Shown in pieces: positions 56,711-64,000 of a stretch of 64,000 nt of DNA. Every line of letters begins with the position of its first letter. Position 1 is the stretch's first letter. A program made the translations under genes and the position numbers. A model generated the notes under the pieces. That model ran no database searches. It saw only the letters and a program-made list of their open reading frames with translations, and was not told where the DNA came from. Source of the stretch: Arsenophonus sp045399315 (GTDB taxonomy: Bacteria; Pseudomonadota; Gammaproteobacteria; Enterobacterales; Enterobacteriaceae). The stretch is taken from contig DAYVGO010000005.1 in the NCBI GenBank assembly GCA_045399315.1, forward strand, positions 124,001 to 188,000. The letters are read 5' to 3'.

Positions 56711-59098
56711 ATGAAATTAAGTGAACTTTGGTTACGTGAATGGGTAAATCCTGCAATTAGTAGTGAAGCCTTGGCAGAGCAAATGACGATGGCTGGGTTA
56801 GAAATTGATGAGGTTAAACCAGTTGCGGGTCAATTCCAAGGTGTGTTAGTTGGTGAGATTGTTGAATGTGTTCAACATCCTAATGCAGATAAATTGCGGC
56901 TAACAAAGGTCAATATTGGCGCTGATCACTTACTAAATATCGTCTGTGGAGCACCAAATTGTCGTCAAGGATTAAAAGTCGCTGTCGCAACGCTTGGAGC
57001 AATTTTACCTGATAATTTTAAAATTAAAGCAACAAAACTGCGTGGCGAACGATCTGAAGGTATGCTTTGTTCTTATTCTGAACTCGCTATTTCTGATAAT
57101 CATGTGGGCATTATTGAATTACCTCACGATGCGCCGATCGGTGTCGATATTCGCAAATACTTACAACTAGATGACCATATTTTCGAAGTAAGTTTAACAC
57201 CCAATCGCGCTGATTGTTTAAGTATTTTAGGTATTGCTCGCGATATTGCTGCTATTAATAGCCTTGAATTAGATAAAGTAAACATTGAACCTGTTAAAGG
57301 CACTGATACGACTGTTTTTCCTATTTATATTGAATCGCCGGCGGCTTGCCCACGTTTTTTAGGGCGCGTAATAAAGGGGGTTGATGTTAAAGTTCAAACC
57401 CCTAACTGGATGAGAGAAAAATTATCTCGCAGCGGGCTCCGTACTATTGGTTCGGTGGTTGATATTACTAATTATGTGTTATTAGAGTTGGGGCAACCTT
57501 TACATGCTTATGATCTTGATCGCTTAAATGGTGCCATAATTGTTCGCATGGCAAAACAGGATGAAAGATTAGTTTTATTTGATGACACAGAGGTAACATT
57601 GAAGCCAGATACTTTGGTCATTGCTGATGAGAAAAGCGCCTTAGGCCTTGCCGGTATTTTTGGCGGTAAGTACTCTAATGTAAATGAAAATACCACTAAT
57701 ATCCTGTTAGAGTGTGCTTTTTTCGCTCCATTAGCCATTGCCGGCCGTGCACGTAATTATGGTCTTCATACTGAAGCTTCACATCGTTTTGAACGGGGTG
57801 TTGATCCACAACTACAATATAAAGCTATGGAACGAGTTACCAGATTAATACTTGAGATTTGTGGTGGTGAGGCTGGAAATATTATTGATGTTAGCCATGA
57901 AACGAATTTCCCGCAAGCGGCAGAAATAACGCTAACTCGGCAAAAACTTGATCGTTTAATTGGTCATAGTATTCCAGATATTAATGTTACTGAAATCCTA
58001 GAGTGCTTAGGTTTCCAGATAGTTGCTCAACAGGATAGCTGGCAGGTAATTGCGCCATCTTGGCGTTTTGATATGCAGATTGAAGAAGATCTGATCGAGG
58101 AAGTTGCCCGTGTCTATGGTTATAATAATATACCCAATATACCATTACATGCTGATTTAGTTATGACTGCACGTTGTGAGTCGGAGCTGCCATTAAAACG
58201 CGTTAAAACTTTATTAATTGATCGTGGTTACAATGAAGTAATTACTTATAGTTTTGTTGATCCTAAGATTCAGGCTTTGTTACATCCAGATTCCGATGCG
58301 ATGATTTTACCTCATCCAATTTCAGCTAATATGTCAGCAATGCGGCTTTCTTTGCTGCCAGGATTATTAATGTCGGTAATTTATAATCAAAATCGGCAAC
58401 AAAATCGGATTCGACTATTTGAAAGTGGATTACGATTTGTGCCGGATGAAACAGCTGAACATGGTATTCGTCAAGAATTGATGTTAGCAGGGGTTATTAC
58501 TGGCAATCGCTATGAAGAGCATTGGTTACAGGAAAAACGGGCAGTTGATTTTTTTGATATTAAAGGTGATCTTGAAGCAATACTGGAATTAACCGGAAAA
58601 TTAGACAATATTGTTTTTAAGGCGCAATCTTTTCCTGCTCTTCATCCTGGGCAAAGTGCTGGGATTTATCTGAATAATAGTTATATTGGATACGTAGGTG
58701 TAATTCATCCTGAACTTGAACATAAGCTAGATTTAAATGGTCGGACACTTATTTTCGAATTGCAATGGAATGCAATTACAGAGCGTGTTATTCCTAAAGC
58801 AAATATGATTTCACGTTTTCCTACCAATCGACGAGATATTGCTATTGTTGTTCCAGAAGAGGTCGCAACGGCGGATGTTTTAGCTGAATGCAAGAAAATT
58901 GGCATAAATCATATAGTTGGCATAAACTTGTTTGACGTGTATTGTGGTAAAGGTGTAGTGGAAGGTTATAAGAGCCTTGCTATTAGCTTAATCTTGCAGG
59001 ATACAGGCCGTACTCTGGAAGAAGAAGAGATTGCCGCAACTGTTGATAAATGTGTTGCTGCGTTAAAACGGCGATTCCAAGCATCCTTGAGGGACTAA
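56711..59098 (+). CDS. pheT: Phenylalanyl-tRNA synthetase beta subunit
   Basis: Structural and editing subunit of PheRS, 795 aa (same as E. coli). Domains: N-terminal OB/EMAPII-like tRNA-binding fold (about 40-150, HPNADKLRLTKVNIG), B3/B4 editing module (about 210-370, with HTEASHRFERGVDP near its end), B5 (about 400-475), an inactive synthetase-like core (about 490-690) and the C-terminal anticodon-binding FDX-ACB domain (about 700-795, SRFPTNRRDIAIVVP). Complete. The stop is five bases before ihfA. Confidence 0.98.
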   Translation: MKLSELWLREWVNPAISSEALAEQMTMAGLEIDEVKPVAGQFQGVLVGEIVECVQHPNADKLRLTKVNIGADHLLNIVCGAPNCRQGLKVAVATLGAILPDNFKIKATKLRGERSEGMLCSYSELAISDNHVGIIELPHDAPIGVDIRKYLQLDDHIFEVSLTPNRADCLSILGIARDIAAINSLELDKVNIEPVKGTDTTVFPIYIESPAACPRFLGRVIKGVDVKVQTPNWMREKLSRSGLRTIGSVVDITNYVLLELGQPLHAYDLDRLNGAIIVRMAKQDERLVLFDDTEVTLKPDTLVIADEKSALGLAGIFGGKYSNVNENTTNILLECAFFAPLAIAGRARNYGLHTEASHRFERGVDPQLQYKAMERVTRLILEICGGEAGNIIDVSHETNFPQAAEITLTRQKLDRLIGHSIPDINVTEILECLGFQIVAQQDSWQVIAPSWRFDMQIEEDLIEEVARVYGYNNIPNIPLHADLVMTARCESELPLKRVKTLLIDRGYNEVITYSFVDPKIQALLHPDSDAMILPHPISANMSAMRLSLLPGLLMSVIYNQNRQQNRIRLFESGLRFVPDETAEHGIRQELMLAGVITGNRYEEHWLQEKRAVDFFDIKGDLEAILELTGKLDNIVFKAQSFPALHPGQSAGIYLNNSYIGYVGVIHPELEHKLDLNGRTLIFELQWNAITERVIPKANMISRFPTNRRDIAIVVPEEVATADVLAECKKIGINHIVGINLFDVYCGKGVVEGYKSLAISLILQDTGRTLEEEEIAATVDKCVAALKRRFQASLRD

Positions 59099-59102
59099 AC
59101 CT

Positions 59103-59399
59103 ATGGCGCTTACAAAAGCTGAAATGTCAGAAAGTCTGTTCGAAAAACTAGGTATAAGCAAACGTGATGCGAAAGACCTAGTTGAGCTCTTCTTTGAAGA
59201 AGTTCGTCGTTCATTAGAAAATGGGGAGCAGGTGAAACTGTCAGGGTTTGGTAATTTTGATCTGCGTGATAAAAGTCAACGTCCAGGTCGAAATCCAAAG
59301 ACTGGTGAAGATATTCCCATCACTGCTCGTCGAGTAGTGACTTTTCGACCAGGGAAAAAGTTGAAAGGCCGGGTTGAAAAGGTAACACCTCATAAATAA
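59103..59399 (+). CDS. ihfA: Integration host factor alpha subunit
   Basis: DNA-bending nucleoid protein that pairs with IhfB. It has 98 aa (E. coli 99). Text: MALTKAEMSESLFEKLGISKRDAKDLVE-type start, VKLSGFGNFDLRDKSQRPGRNPKTGEDIPI containing the beta-arm with RPGRNPKTG whose Pro intercalates into DNA, and ARRVVTFRPGKKLK. It follows pheT after four bases in the usual operon order and ends at a strong terminator. Confidence 0.97.
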   Translation: MALTKAEMSESLFEKLGISKRDAKDLVELFFEEVRRSLENGEQVKLSGFGNFDLRDKSQRPGRNPKTGEDIPITARRVVTFRPGKKLKGRVEKVTPHK

Positions 59400-59413
59400 T
59401 GAATTATTATTTT

Positions 59414-59438
59414 AAAAAGCCGCTTCAGCGGCTTTTTT
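59414..59438 (+). terminator. Terminator after ihfA
   Basis: GCCGC (59419-59423) pairs with GCGGC (59428-59432) around TTCA, extended by five A-T pairs, then TTTTTT. A canonical strong terminator. Confidence 0.92.
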
Positions 59439-59802
59439 ATTAATCAATTTATGCCAATATAATTTTAAAAATAAGAATATGTTTAGTGAGTTAGCTATTT
59501 TAGTTTTTATCAATCAAAATTATTTTTTAACAAAAATTGCGCTAACAATAACTTTAAAATTACTTATTATTGTTATTAGGAAACTTTTTTATTGATAAGA
59601 ATTGTTAGGAATTTTATTTATTTTTTGATTTGCTTAACTAAGTATGAAATCTTCCTTAGCCAAGCATATTTAACAAATTGATATGTTCTAACTAGTTATA
59701 TTGGAAAGTTATTACCATGTTGATGTGTAGTTAAGTTATTTTATGATATCATAGACAATTAACTATAAAAAATATTAGATGAATTGCTAGTAGGTTAATC
59801 TC
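59439..59802. other. AT-rich region upstream of arnB
   Basis: About 360 bases with no gene. It must contain the arn promoter. I looked for PmrA (CTTAAG-type) and PhoP (GTTTA-type) direct repeats with 11-base spacing and found no convincing one; a single TTAAG lies at 59732-59736. Confidence 0.4.
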
Positions 59803-60948
59803 ATGAATGATTTTCTTCCTTTTTCTCGTCCAGCAATAGCTGATGAAGAAATTCGGGCGGTAGAAAATGTATTGCGTTCTGGTTGGATCACCACCGGCCC
59901 ACAAAATCATCAACTTGAAGAAGATTTTTGCCATAAGTTTGGTTGTAAGCATGCAATAGCTTTTTGTTCGGCAACTGCAGGTATGCATATAGCACTTATG
60001 GCCTTGGGAATTGGTCCTGGTGATGAAGTTATTACACCTTCACTAACATGGGTTTCAACTATTAATATGATTACCTTGTTAGGGGCAAATCCAGTCATGA
60101 TTGATGTTGATCGTGACACTTTAATGATTCAGCCTGACGTGGTTGAGGAGGCAATTACTACTAAGACTAAAGCGATCATTCCTGTGCATTATGCAGGAGC
60201 GCCATGTGATCTTAAGGCGTTACATCAGATTGCCCAAAGAAACAATATTGCATTAATCGAAGATGCTGCCCATGCGATAGGTACTCAGTATCAAAATGAA
60301 TGGGTTGGCCAACAGGGCACCGCTATTTTTTCGTTTCATGCTATTAAAAATATCACTTGTGCTGAAGGTGGTTTAGTTGCTACTGATGATGATGCTTTGG
60401 CTAATCACCTGCGATGTTTAAAATTTCATGGTTTAGCTGTGGATGCTTTTGATCGACAGATACAAGGTCGTAAACCACAGGCAGAGGTTATTGAACCCGG
60501 ATTTAAGTATAATCTTTCTGATATCCATGCTGCAATTGCAGTTGTTCAATTTAAAAAATTAGAACATCTAAATAAACGTCGTGCTGAGCTTGTTGCCTAT
60601 TATCGAGAAGCGCTTGCCAACCTGCCGTTGAAAATGTTGACTGTGCCTGTTTATCCCCATTTGCATGCTAATCATCTGTTTATGGTACGAGTTGATGAAG
60701 CTGTCTGTGGTATTAGCCGTGATAACTTTATGGAACGCTTAAAAGAAAAGAATATTGGCACAGGTTTGCATTTTCGTGCTGCTCATACACAAAAATATTA
60801 TAGAGAACGTTATCCATCGCTTTCTTTGCTTAATTCTGAATGGAATTCGGCTACCTTATGTTCATTACCACTATTCCCTGGCATGCGTGCTCAAGATGTT
60901 AATCGCGTTGTGACTGCTATTAATGAAATTTTTTCGGAGCTGAAATAG
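59803..60948 (+). CDS. arnB: ArnB: UDP-L-Ara4O C-4'' aminotransferase
   Basis: PLP enzyme that makes UDP-4-amino-4-deoxy-L-arabinose, used to modify lipid A and resist cationic antimicrobial peptides. It has 381 aa (E. coli 379-385). DegT/DnrJ/EryC1 fold with RSGWITTGPQNHQLEEDF, CSATAGMHIALMALGIGPGDEVI, EDAAHAIGTQY, and the PLP Lys in FSFHAIKNITCAEGG (about residue 183). Its last base pair overlaps arnC (ATAGTG junction), so translation is coupled. No damage. Confidence 0.96.
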   Translation: MNDFLPFSRPAIADEEIRAVENVLRSGWITTGPQNHQLEEDFCHKFGCKHAIAFCSATAGMHIALMALGIGPGDEVITPSLTWVSTINMITLLGANPVMIDVDRDTLMIQPDVVEEAITTKTKAIIPVHYAGAPCDLKALHQIAQRNNIALIEDAAHAIGTQYQNEWVGQQGTAIFSFHAIKNITCAEGGLVATDDDALANHLRCLKFHGLAVDAFDRQIQGRKPQAEVIEPGFKYNLSDIHAAIAVVQFKKLEHLNKRRAELVAYYREALANLPLKMLTVPVYPHLHANHLFMVRVDEAVCGISRDNFMERLKEKNIGTGLHFRAAHTQKYYRERYPSLSLLNSEWNSATLCSLPLFPGMRAQDVNRVVTAINEIFSELK

Positions 60949-61940
60949 TGTCTTTTCAAAATGATTTTGAAGAAATAAAAAAAGTTTCTATTGTTATCCC
61001 TATTTATAATGAAGAGCAAAGTTTACCCCAATTATTGGAAAGAACCTTGGCTGCTTGTCAGAGATTGAAACAGCCATATGAATTAATTTTAGTTGATGAT
61101 GGCAGCGCTGATAATTCAGCTAAGTTGATGATAGATATTGCTGAAAATCCAGCAAATCATGTTATTGCTGTGATCTTAAATCGTAATTATGGCCAACATT
61201 CTGCTATTATGGCTGGTTTTAAACATGCACAAGGTGATCTTGTAATTACTTTAGATGCTGATTTGCAAAATCCACCCGAAGAAATTCCACATTTAGTGCA
61301 GGTTGCTGAAGACGACTATGATGTAGTTGGCACTAGACGAATGAATCGGCAAGATTCTTGGTTTCGTAAAACGGCATCAAAAATTATTAATGCTATGATC
61401 ACCAAAGCAACCGGACGGACAATAGGCGATTATGGCTGTATGTTGCGTGCTTATCGCCGTAACATTATTAATGCTATGCTACAGTGTCATGAACGTAGTA
61501 CATTTATTCCTATTTTAGCCAATACTTTCGCTAGAAGAACGATCGAAATAGATGTTGCTCATGCGGAGCGTAAGTTTGGTGATTCCAAATATAGCTTTAT
61601 GAAGCTAATAAATTTAATGTTTGATTTGCTAACGTGTTTAACCACTACCCCGTTACGTTTGCTTAGTGTCATCGGTAGTTTTATTGCGACAAGTGGATTT
61701 TTATTGGCGGTTGTATTAATTATTTTACGTCTTATTTTTGGTGCAATGTGGGCAGCAGAGGGTGTTTTTACTCTGTTTGCCATTCTGTTCATTTTTATTG
61801 GTGCGCAGTTTATTGCCATGGGACTACTCGGTGAATATATTGGCAGAATGTATAATGATGTTCGTGCCCGACCCCGTTACTTCATTCAAAAAATAGTTGG
61901 TATTGATCAAAATGCTGACAAAAATCAGGAAAAAAAATAA
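60948..61940 (+). CDS. arnC: ArnC: undecaprenyl-phosphate Ara4FN transferase
   Basis: Transfers 4-deoxy-4-formamido-L-arabinose to undecaprenyl phosphate at the inner membrane. It has 330 aa (E. coli 322), GTG start. GT2 fold: VVIPIYNEEQSLPQLLERTL, ELILVDDGSADNSAKL, the DAD motif in VITLDADLQNPPEEIP, and then two C-terminal membrane helices (about 235-258 and 270-295). The tail (KIVGIDQNADKNQEKK) is slightly longer than usual. It overlaps arnB and arnA by one base each. Confidence 0.95.
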   Translation: MSFQNDFEEIKKVSIVIPIYNEEQSLPQLLERTLAACQRLKQPYELILVDDGSADNSAKLMIDIAENPANHVIAVILNRNYGQHSAIMAGFKHAQGDLVITLDADLQNPPEEIPHLVQVAEDDYDVVGTRRMNRQDSWFRKTASKIINAMITKATGRTIGDYGCMLRAYRRNIINAMLQCHERSTFIPILANTFARRTIEIDVAHAERKFGDSKYSFMKLINLMFDLLTCLTTTPLRLLSVIGSFIATSGFLLAVVLIILRLIFGAMWAAEGVFTLFAILFIFIGAQFIAMGLLGEYIGRMYNDVRARPRYFIQKIVGIDQNADKNQEKK

Positions 61941-63943
61941 TGAAAGCTATTGTTTTTGCTTACCATGATATTGGTTGTGTGGGATTAAAAGCGTTACAGA
62001 AGACGGGCTTTGAAATTCAGGCTGTTTTTACACATACAGATGATCCAAAAGAAAATCATTTCTTTTCTTCAGTTGCCCGTTTGGGGGCAGAGATGGGGTT
62101 GCTTGTATTTGCGCCAGAGAATGTTAATCATTCGCTTTGGATTGAGCGTATTCAGGAAATGCAACCTGATGTTATTTTCTCTTTTTACTATCGCCATATG
62201 CTTAGTCAACAATTATTGGCGTTAGCCCCTAAAGGTGCTTTCAACCTACATGGTTCTTTACTACCTAAATATCGTGGTCGAGTGCCGATTAATTGGGCTA
62301 TTTTGAATGGTGAAACAGAGACTGGTGTTACGTTACATAAGATGATAGTCAAAGCGGATGCTGGTGATATTATCGTACAGCGGAAAGTGTCGATTGATGC
62401 AATAGATACTGCATTAATGTTACATGAGAAAATTCGTCAGGCTGCTGAACAACTTTTAGATGATACATTACCATTAATTAAAATGGGTGATTATTTAGCA
62501 ACACCACAAGATGAGAATCAAGCAACTTATTTTGGTCGTCGTCGGGCTGAAGATGGTTTGATTGATTGGTCTAAATCAGCTACCGAAGTGAATAATCTAA
62601 TTCGTGCAGTAACAGAGCCATATCCGGGTGCCTTTACCTATTTAGCTGAGAGCAAAATGATTATCTGGCGTGCGTGCGTGTTGGAAAAATCGCATGATAA
62701 TTTACCCGGTATAGTCATTTCTAGCGATCCGTTGCAAATCGCTTGTGGTCAGGGTGTGCTTGAGGTACTAACCGGTCAGTGTGGTTCTGGATTATATGTT
62801 GAAGGATCACGTTTGGCGACTGAAATGGGAATTGTAACCGGTGTGCGGGTTGGAGCTAAACTAACAGCCCAGGTAAAACGCCGTAAACGTATCTTGATCT
62901 TAGGTGTAAACGGTTTTATTGGTAACCATTTAACTGAACGTTTGTTAGCTGATGGTCACTATGATATTTATGGTTTGGATATTAGTTCTTCTGCTGTCTC
63001 ACGCTTTATTAATGATCCCCGTTTTGGTGATGATCAGCGTTTCCATTTTGTTGAAGGTGATATTAGTATTCATACTGAATGGATTGAATATCATATTAAA
63101 AAATGTGACATCATTTTGCCACTCGTTGCCATTGCAACACCTATTGAATATACCCGCAATCCATTAAGAGTTTTTGAACTGGATTTTGAAGAAAACTTAA
63201 AAATAGTTCGTTATTGTGTAAAATATAATAAACGTATTATTTTCCCATCCACTTCTGAAGTTTATGGGATGTGTGATGATAAACAGTTTGATGAAGATAC
63301 CTCTCGTTTAATTGTTGGACCAATTAACAAACAGCGTTGGATTTATTCTGTTTCTAAACAGTTATTAGATCGCGTTATCTGGGCTTATGGTGCCAAAGAG
63401 GGGTTGAAATTTACTCTATTCAGGCCTTTTAATTGGATGGGGCCACGTCTTGATAGTTTGCATTCAGCTCGTATCGGTAGCTCGCGAGCGATAACTCAAT
63501 TAATTTTAAATTTGGTTGAAGGTTCACCAATAAAATTAGTTGATGGAGGCTCTCAAAAGCGTTGCTTCACTGATATTAAAGATGGTATTGAAGCATTATT
63601 CCGCATTATTGAAAATAAAGATGAAAAATGTGATGGGCAAATTATCAATATTGGTAATCCAACCAATGAGGCAAGTATTGCTCAATTAGCTGATATGCTA
63701 CTTTATAGTTTTGAAAAACATTCGTTACGTAAATTCTTTCCTCCGTTCGCTGGTCTCAAAAAAATTGAAAGTAGTAGCTATTATGGTAAGGGATACCAAG
63801 ATGTTGAGCATCGTAGACCGAGCATTGAAAATGCGCGTCGCTTACTCGATTGGCAACCAACTATTAATATGAAGCAAACTATTGATGAAACTTTAAATTT
63901 CTTTTTGCACACGGCTGCGGAAGAGTTAGGTAAAAAAGAATGA
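61940..63943 (+). CDS. arnA: ArnA: bifunctional UDP-Ara4N formyltransferase/UDP-GlcA decarboxylase
   Basis: Two-domain enzyme, 667 aa (E. coli 660). The N-terminal formyltransferase (about 1-305) has FNLHGSLLPKYRGRVPINWAI with the catalytic His and an Asn, and the later Asp in HKMIVKADAGDI. The C-terminal SDR decarboxylase (about 316-667) has the NAD motif GVNGFIGNHLTERLL, the STSEVYGM Thr/Ser, and YSVSKQLLDR with the catalytic Tyr and Lys. It makes both the oxidised and formylated intermediates of Ara4N synthesis. Its stop overlaps the arnD ATG. Confidence 0.96.
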   Translation: MKAIVFAYHDIGCVGLKALQKTGFEIQAVFTHTDDPKENHFFSSVARLGAEMGLLVFAPENVNHSLWIERIQEMQPDVIFSFYYRHMLSQQLLALAPKGAFNLHGSLLPKYRGRVPINWAILNGETETGVTLHKMIVKADAGDIIVQRKVSIDAIDTALMLHEKIRQAAEQLLDDTLPLIKMGDYLATPQDENQATYFGRRRAEDGLIDWSKSATEVNNLIRAVTEPYPGAFTYLAESKMIIWRACVLEKSHDNLPGIVISSDPLQIACGQGVLEVLTGQCGSGLYVEGSRLATEMGIVTGVRVGAKLTAQVKRRKRILILGVNGFIGNHLTERLLADGHYDIYGLDISSSAVSRFINDPRFGDDQRFHFVEGDISIHTEWIEYHIKKCDIILPLVAIATPIEYTRNPLRVFELDFEENLKIVRYCVKYNKRIIFPSTSEVYGMCDDKQFDEDTSRLIVGPINKQRWIYSVSKQLLDRVIWAYGAKEGLKFTLFRPFNWMGPRLDSLHSARIGSSRAITQLILNLVEGSPIKLVDGGSQKRCFTDIKDGIEALFRIIENKDEKCDGQIINIGNPTNEASIAQLADMLLYSFEKHSLRKFFPPFAGLKKIESSSYYGKGYQDVEHRRPSIENARRLLDWQPTINMKQTIDETLNFFLHTAAEELGKKE

Positions 63944-64000
63944 AGAAAATTGGCTTAAGAATTGATGTCGATACTTATAAAGGTACAAAAGAAGGTGTGC
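63943..64000 (+). CDS. arnD: ArnD deformylase, first 19 codons only (cut by window end)
   Basis: ATG 63943 overlaps the arnA stop and reads MKKIGLRIDVDTYKGTKEGV before the window ends. This is the N-terminus of ArnD, the polysaccharide-deacetylase-type enzyme that deformylates undecaprenyl-phosphate Ara4FN (E. coli starts MTKVGLRIDVDT-like, with the metal-binding Asp-x-Asp RIDVDT). Gene order arnB-C-A-D is the standard one; arnT, arnE and arnF would follow outside the window. Confidence 0.88.

Noticed and set aside
59690..59760. PmrA or PhoP box before arnB
   Set aside because: A TTAAG and two GTTAT words occur, but the spacing (13 bases) and partners do not fit either consensus.
1..64000. 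tRNA or rRNA genes
   Set aside because: I saw no cloverleaf with a GTTCGA-type T-loop and no rRNA text; absence is by eye only.

Overview
The window is AT-rich gammaproteobacterial chromosome in which about half the genes are broken. Core genes (metG, mrp, udk, dcd, gnd, thrS-infC-rpmI-rplT-pheM-pheST-ihfA, arnBCA) read like Enterobacterales orthologues, and gene order follows E. coli blocks (ybhSFG/rhlE/dinG/dps/rhtA; folE/yeiB; sanA/yohKJ; metG/mrp; udk/dcd/asmA/yegH; tcyP/ydjM/yniC/yniB). Low GC, collapsed operons, many frameshifts and nonsense codons and an IS remnant suggest a host-restricted symbiont undergoing genome reduction. An Arsenophonus-like Morganellaceae insect symbiont is my best guess; the genus is inferred, not shown.

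Layout. 1-9 kb: decaying ybhSFG efflux system, rhlE, dusC, a yeaQ-type gene with one nonsense codon, intact sseA, dead dinG. 9-20 kb: intact dps, rhtA, folE and sanA among dead genes (a LOG-family gene, moeB, moeA, scs copper-tolerance genes, yeiB, yohJ, yohK) and a probable IS200/IS605 tail. 20-32 kb: well-preserved housekeeping block metG, mrp, udk, dcd, asmA, yegH, gnd, and a DASS anion transporter. 32-43 kb: very AT-rich accessory region with a dead aldo/keto reductase, LPS glycosyltransferases (GT8 and GT25 intact, waaB-like dead), a dead Tat-exported DMSO-reductase-type molybdoenzyme behind an FNR-like site, a DUF924 scrap, a small PsiF-like protein, an exported AroQ-type chorismate mutase with substituted active-site positions, a dead DJ-1/PfpI gene and two decayed genes I cannot identify. 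43-51 kb: tcyP and ydjM (perfect LexA-type box), dead yniC and yniB, and the intact yfeABCD metal importer behind a Fur-like site. 51-60 kb: emtA, then the translation operon with its classical controls (thrS leader operator, AUU start of infC, pheM leader peptide and attenuator). 60-64 kb: start of the arn lipid A modification operon, running off the window in arnD.

Functional picture. Translation, nucleotide supply, pentose phosphate, Fe/Mn uptake, cystine uptake and envelope modification are kept. Molybdenum cofactor synthesis (moeA, moeB) and a molybdoenzyme are lost together, as are several RNA/DNA helicase and tRNA-modification genes and copper-thiol systems. Several dead genes keep a ribosome binding site but show ATG-to-ATA start loss or Trp-to-stop changes, as expected from G:C to A:T pressure. 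I found no convincing new defence or mobile system; the least explained material is at 39.8-43.3 kb.
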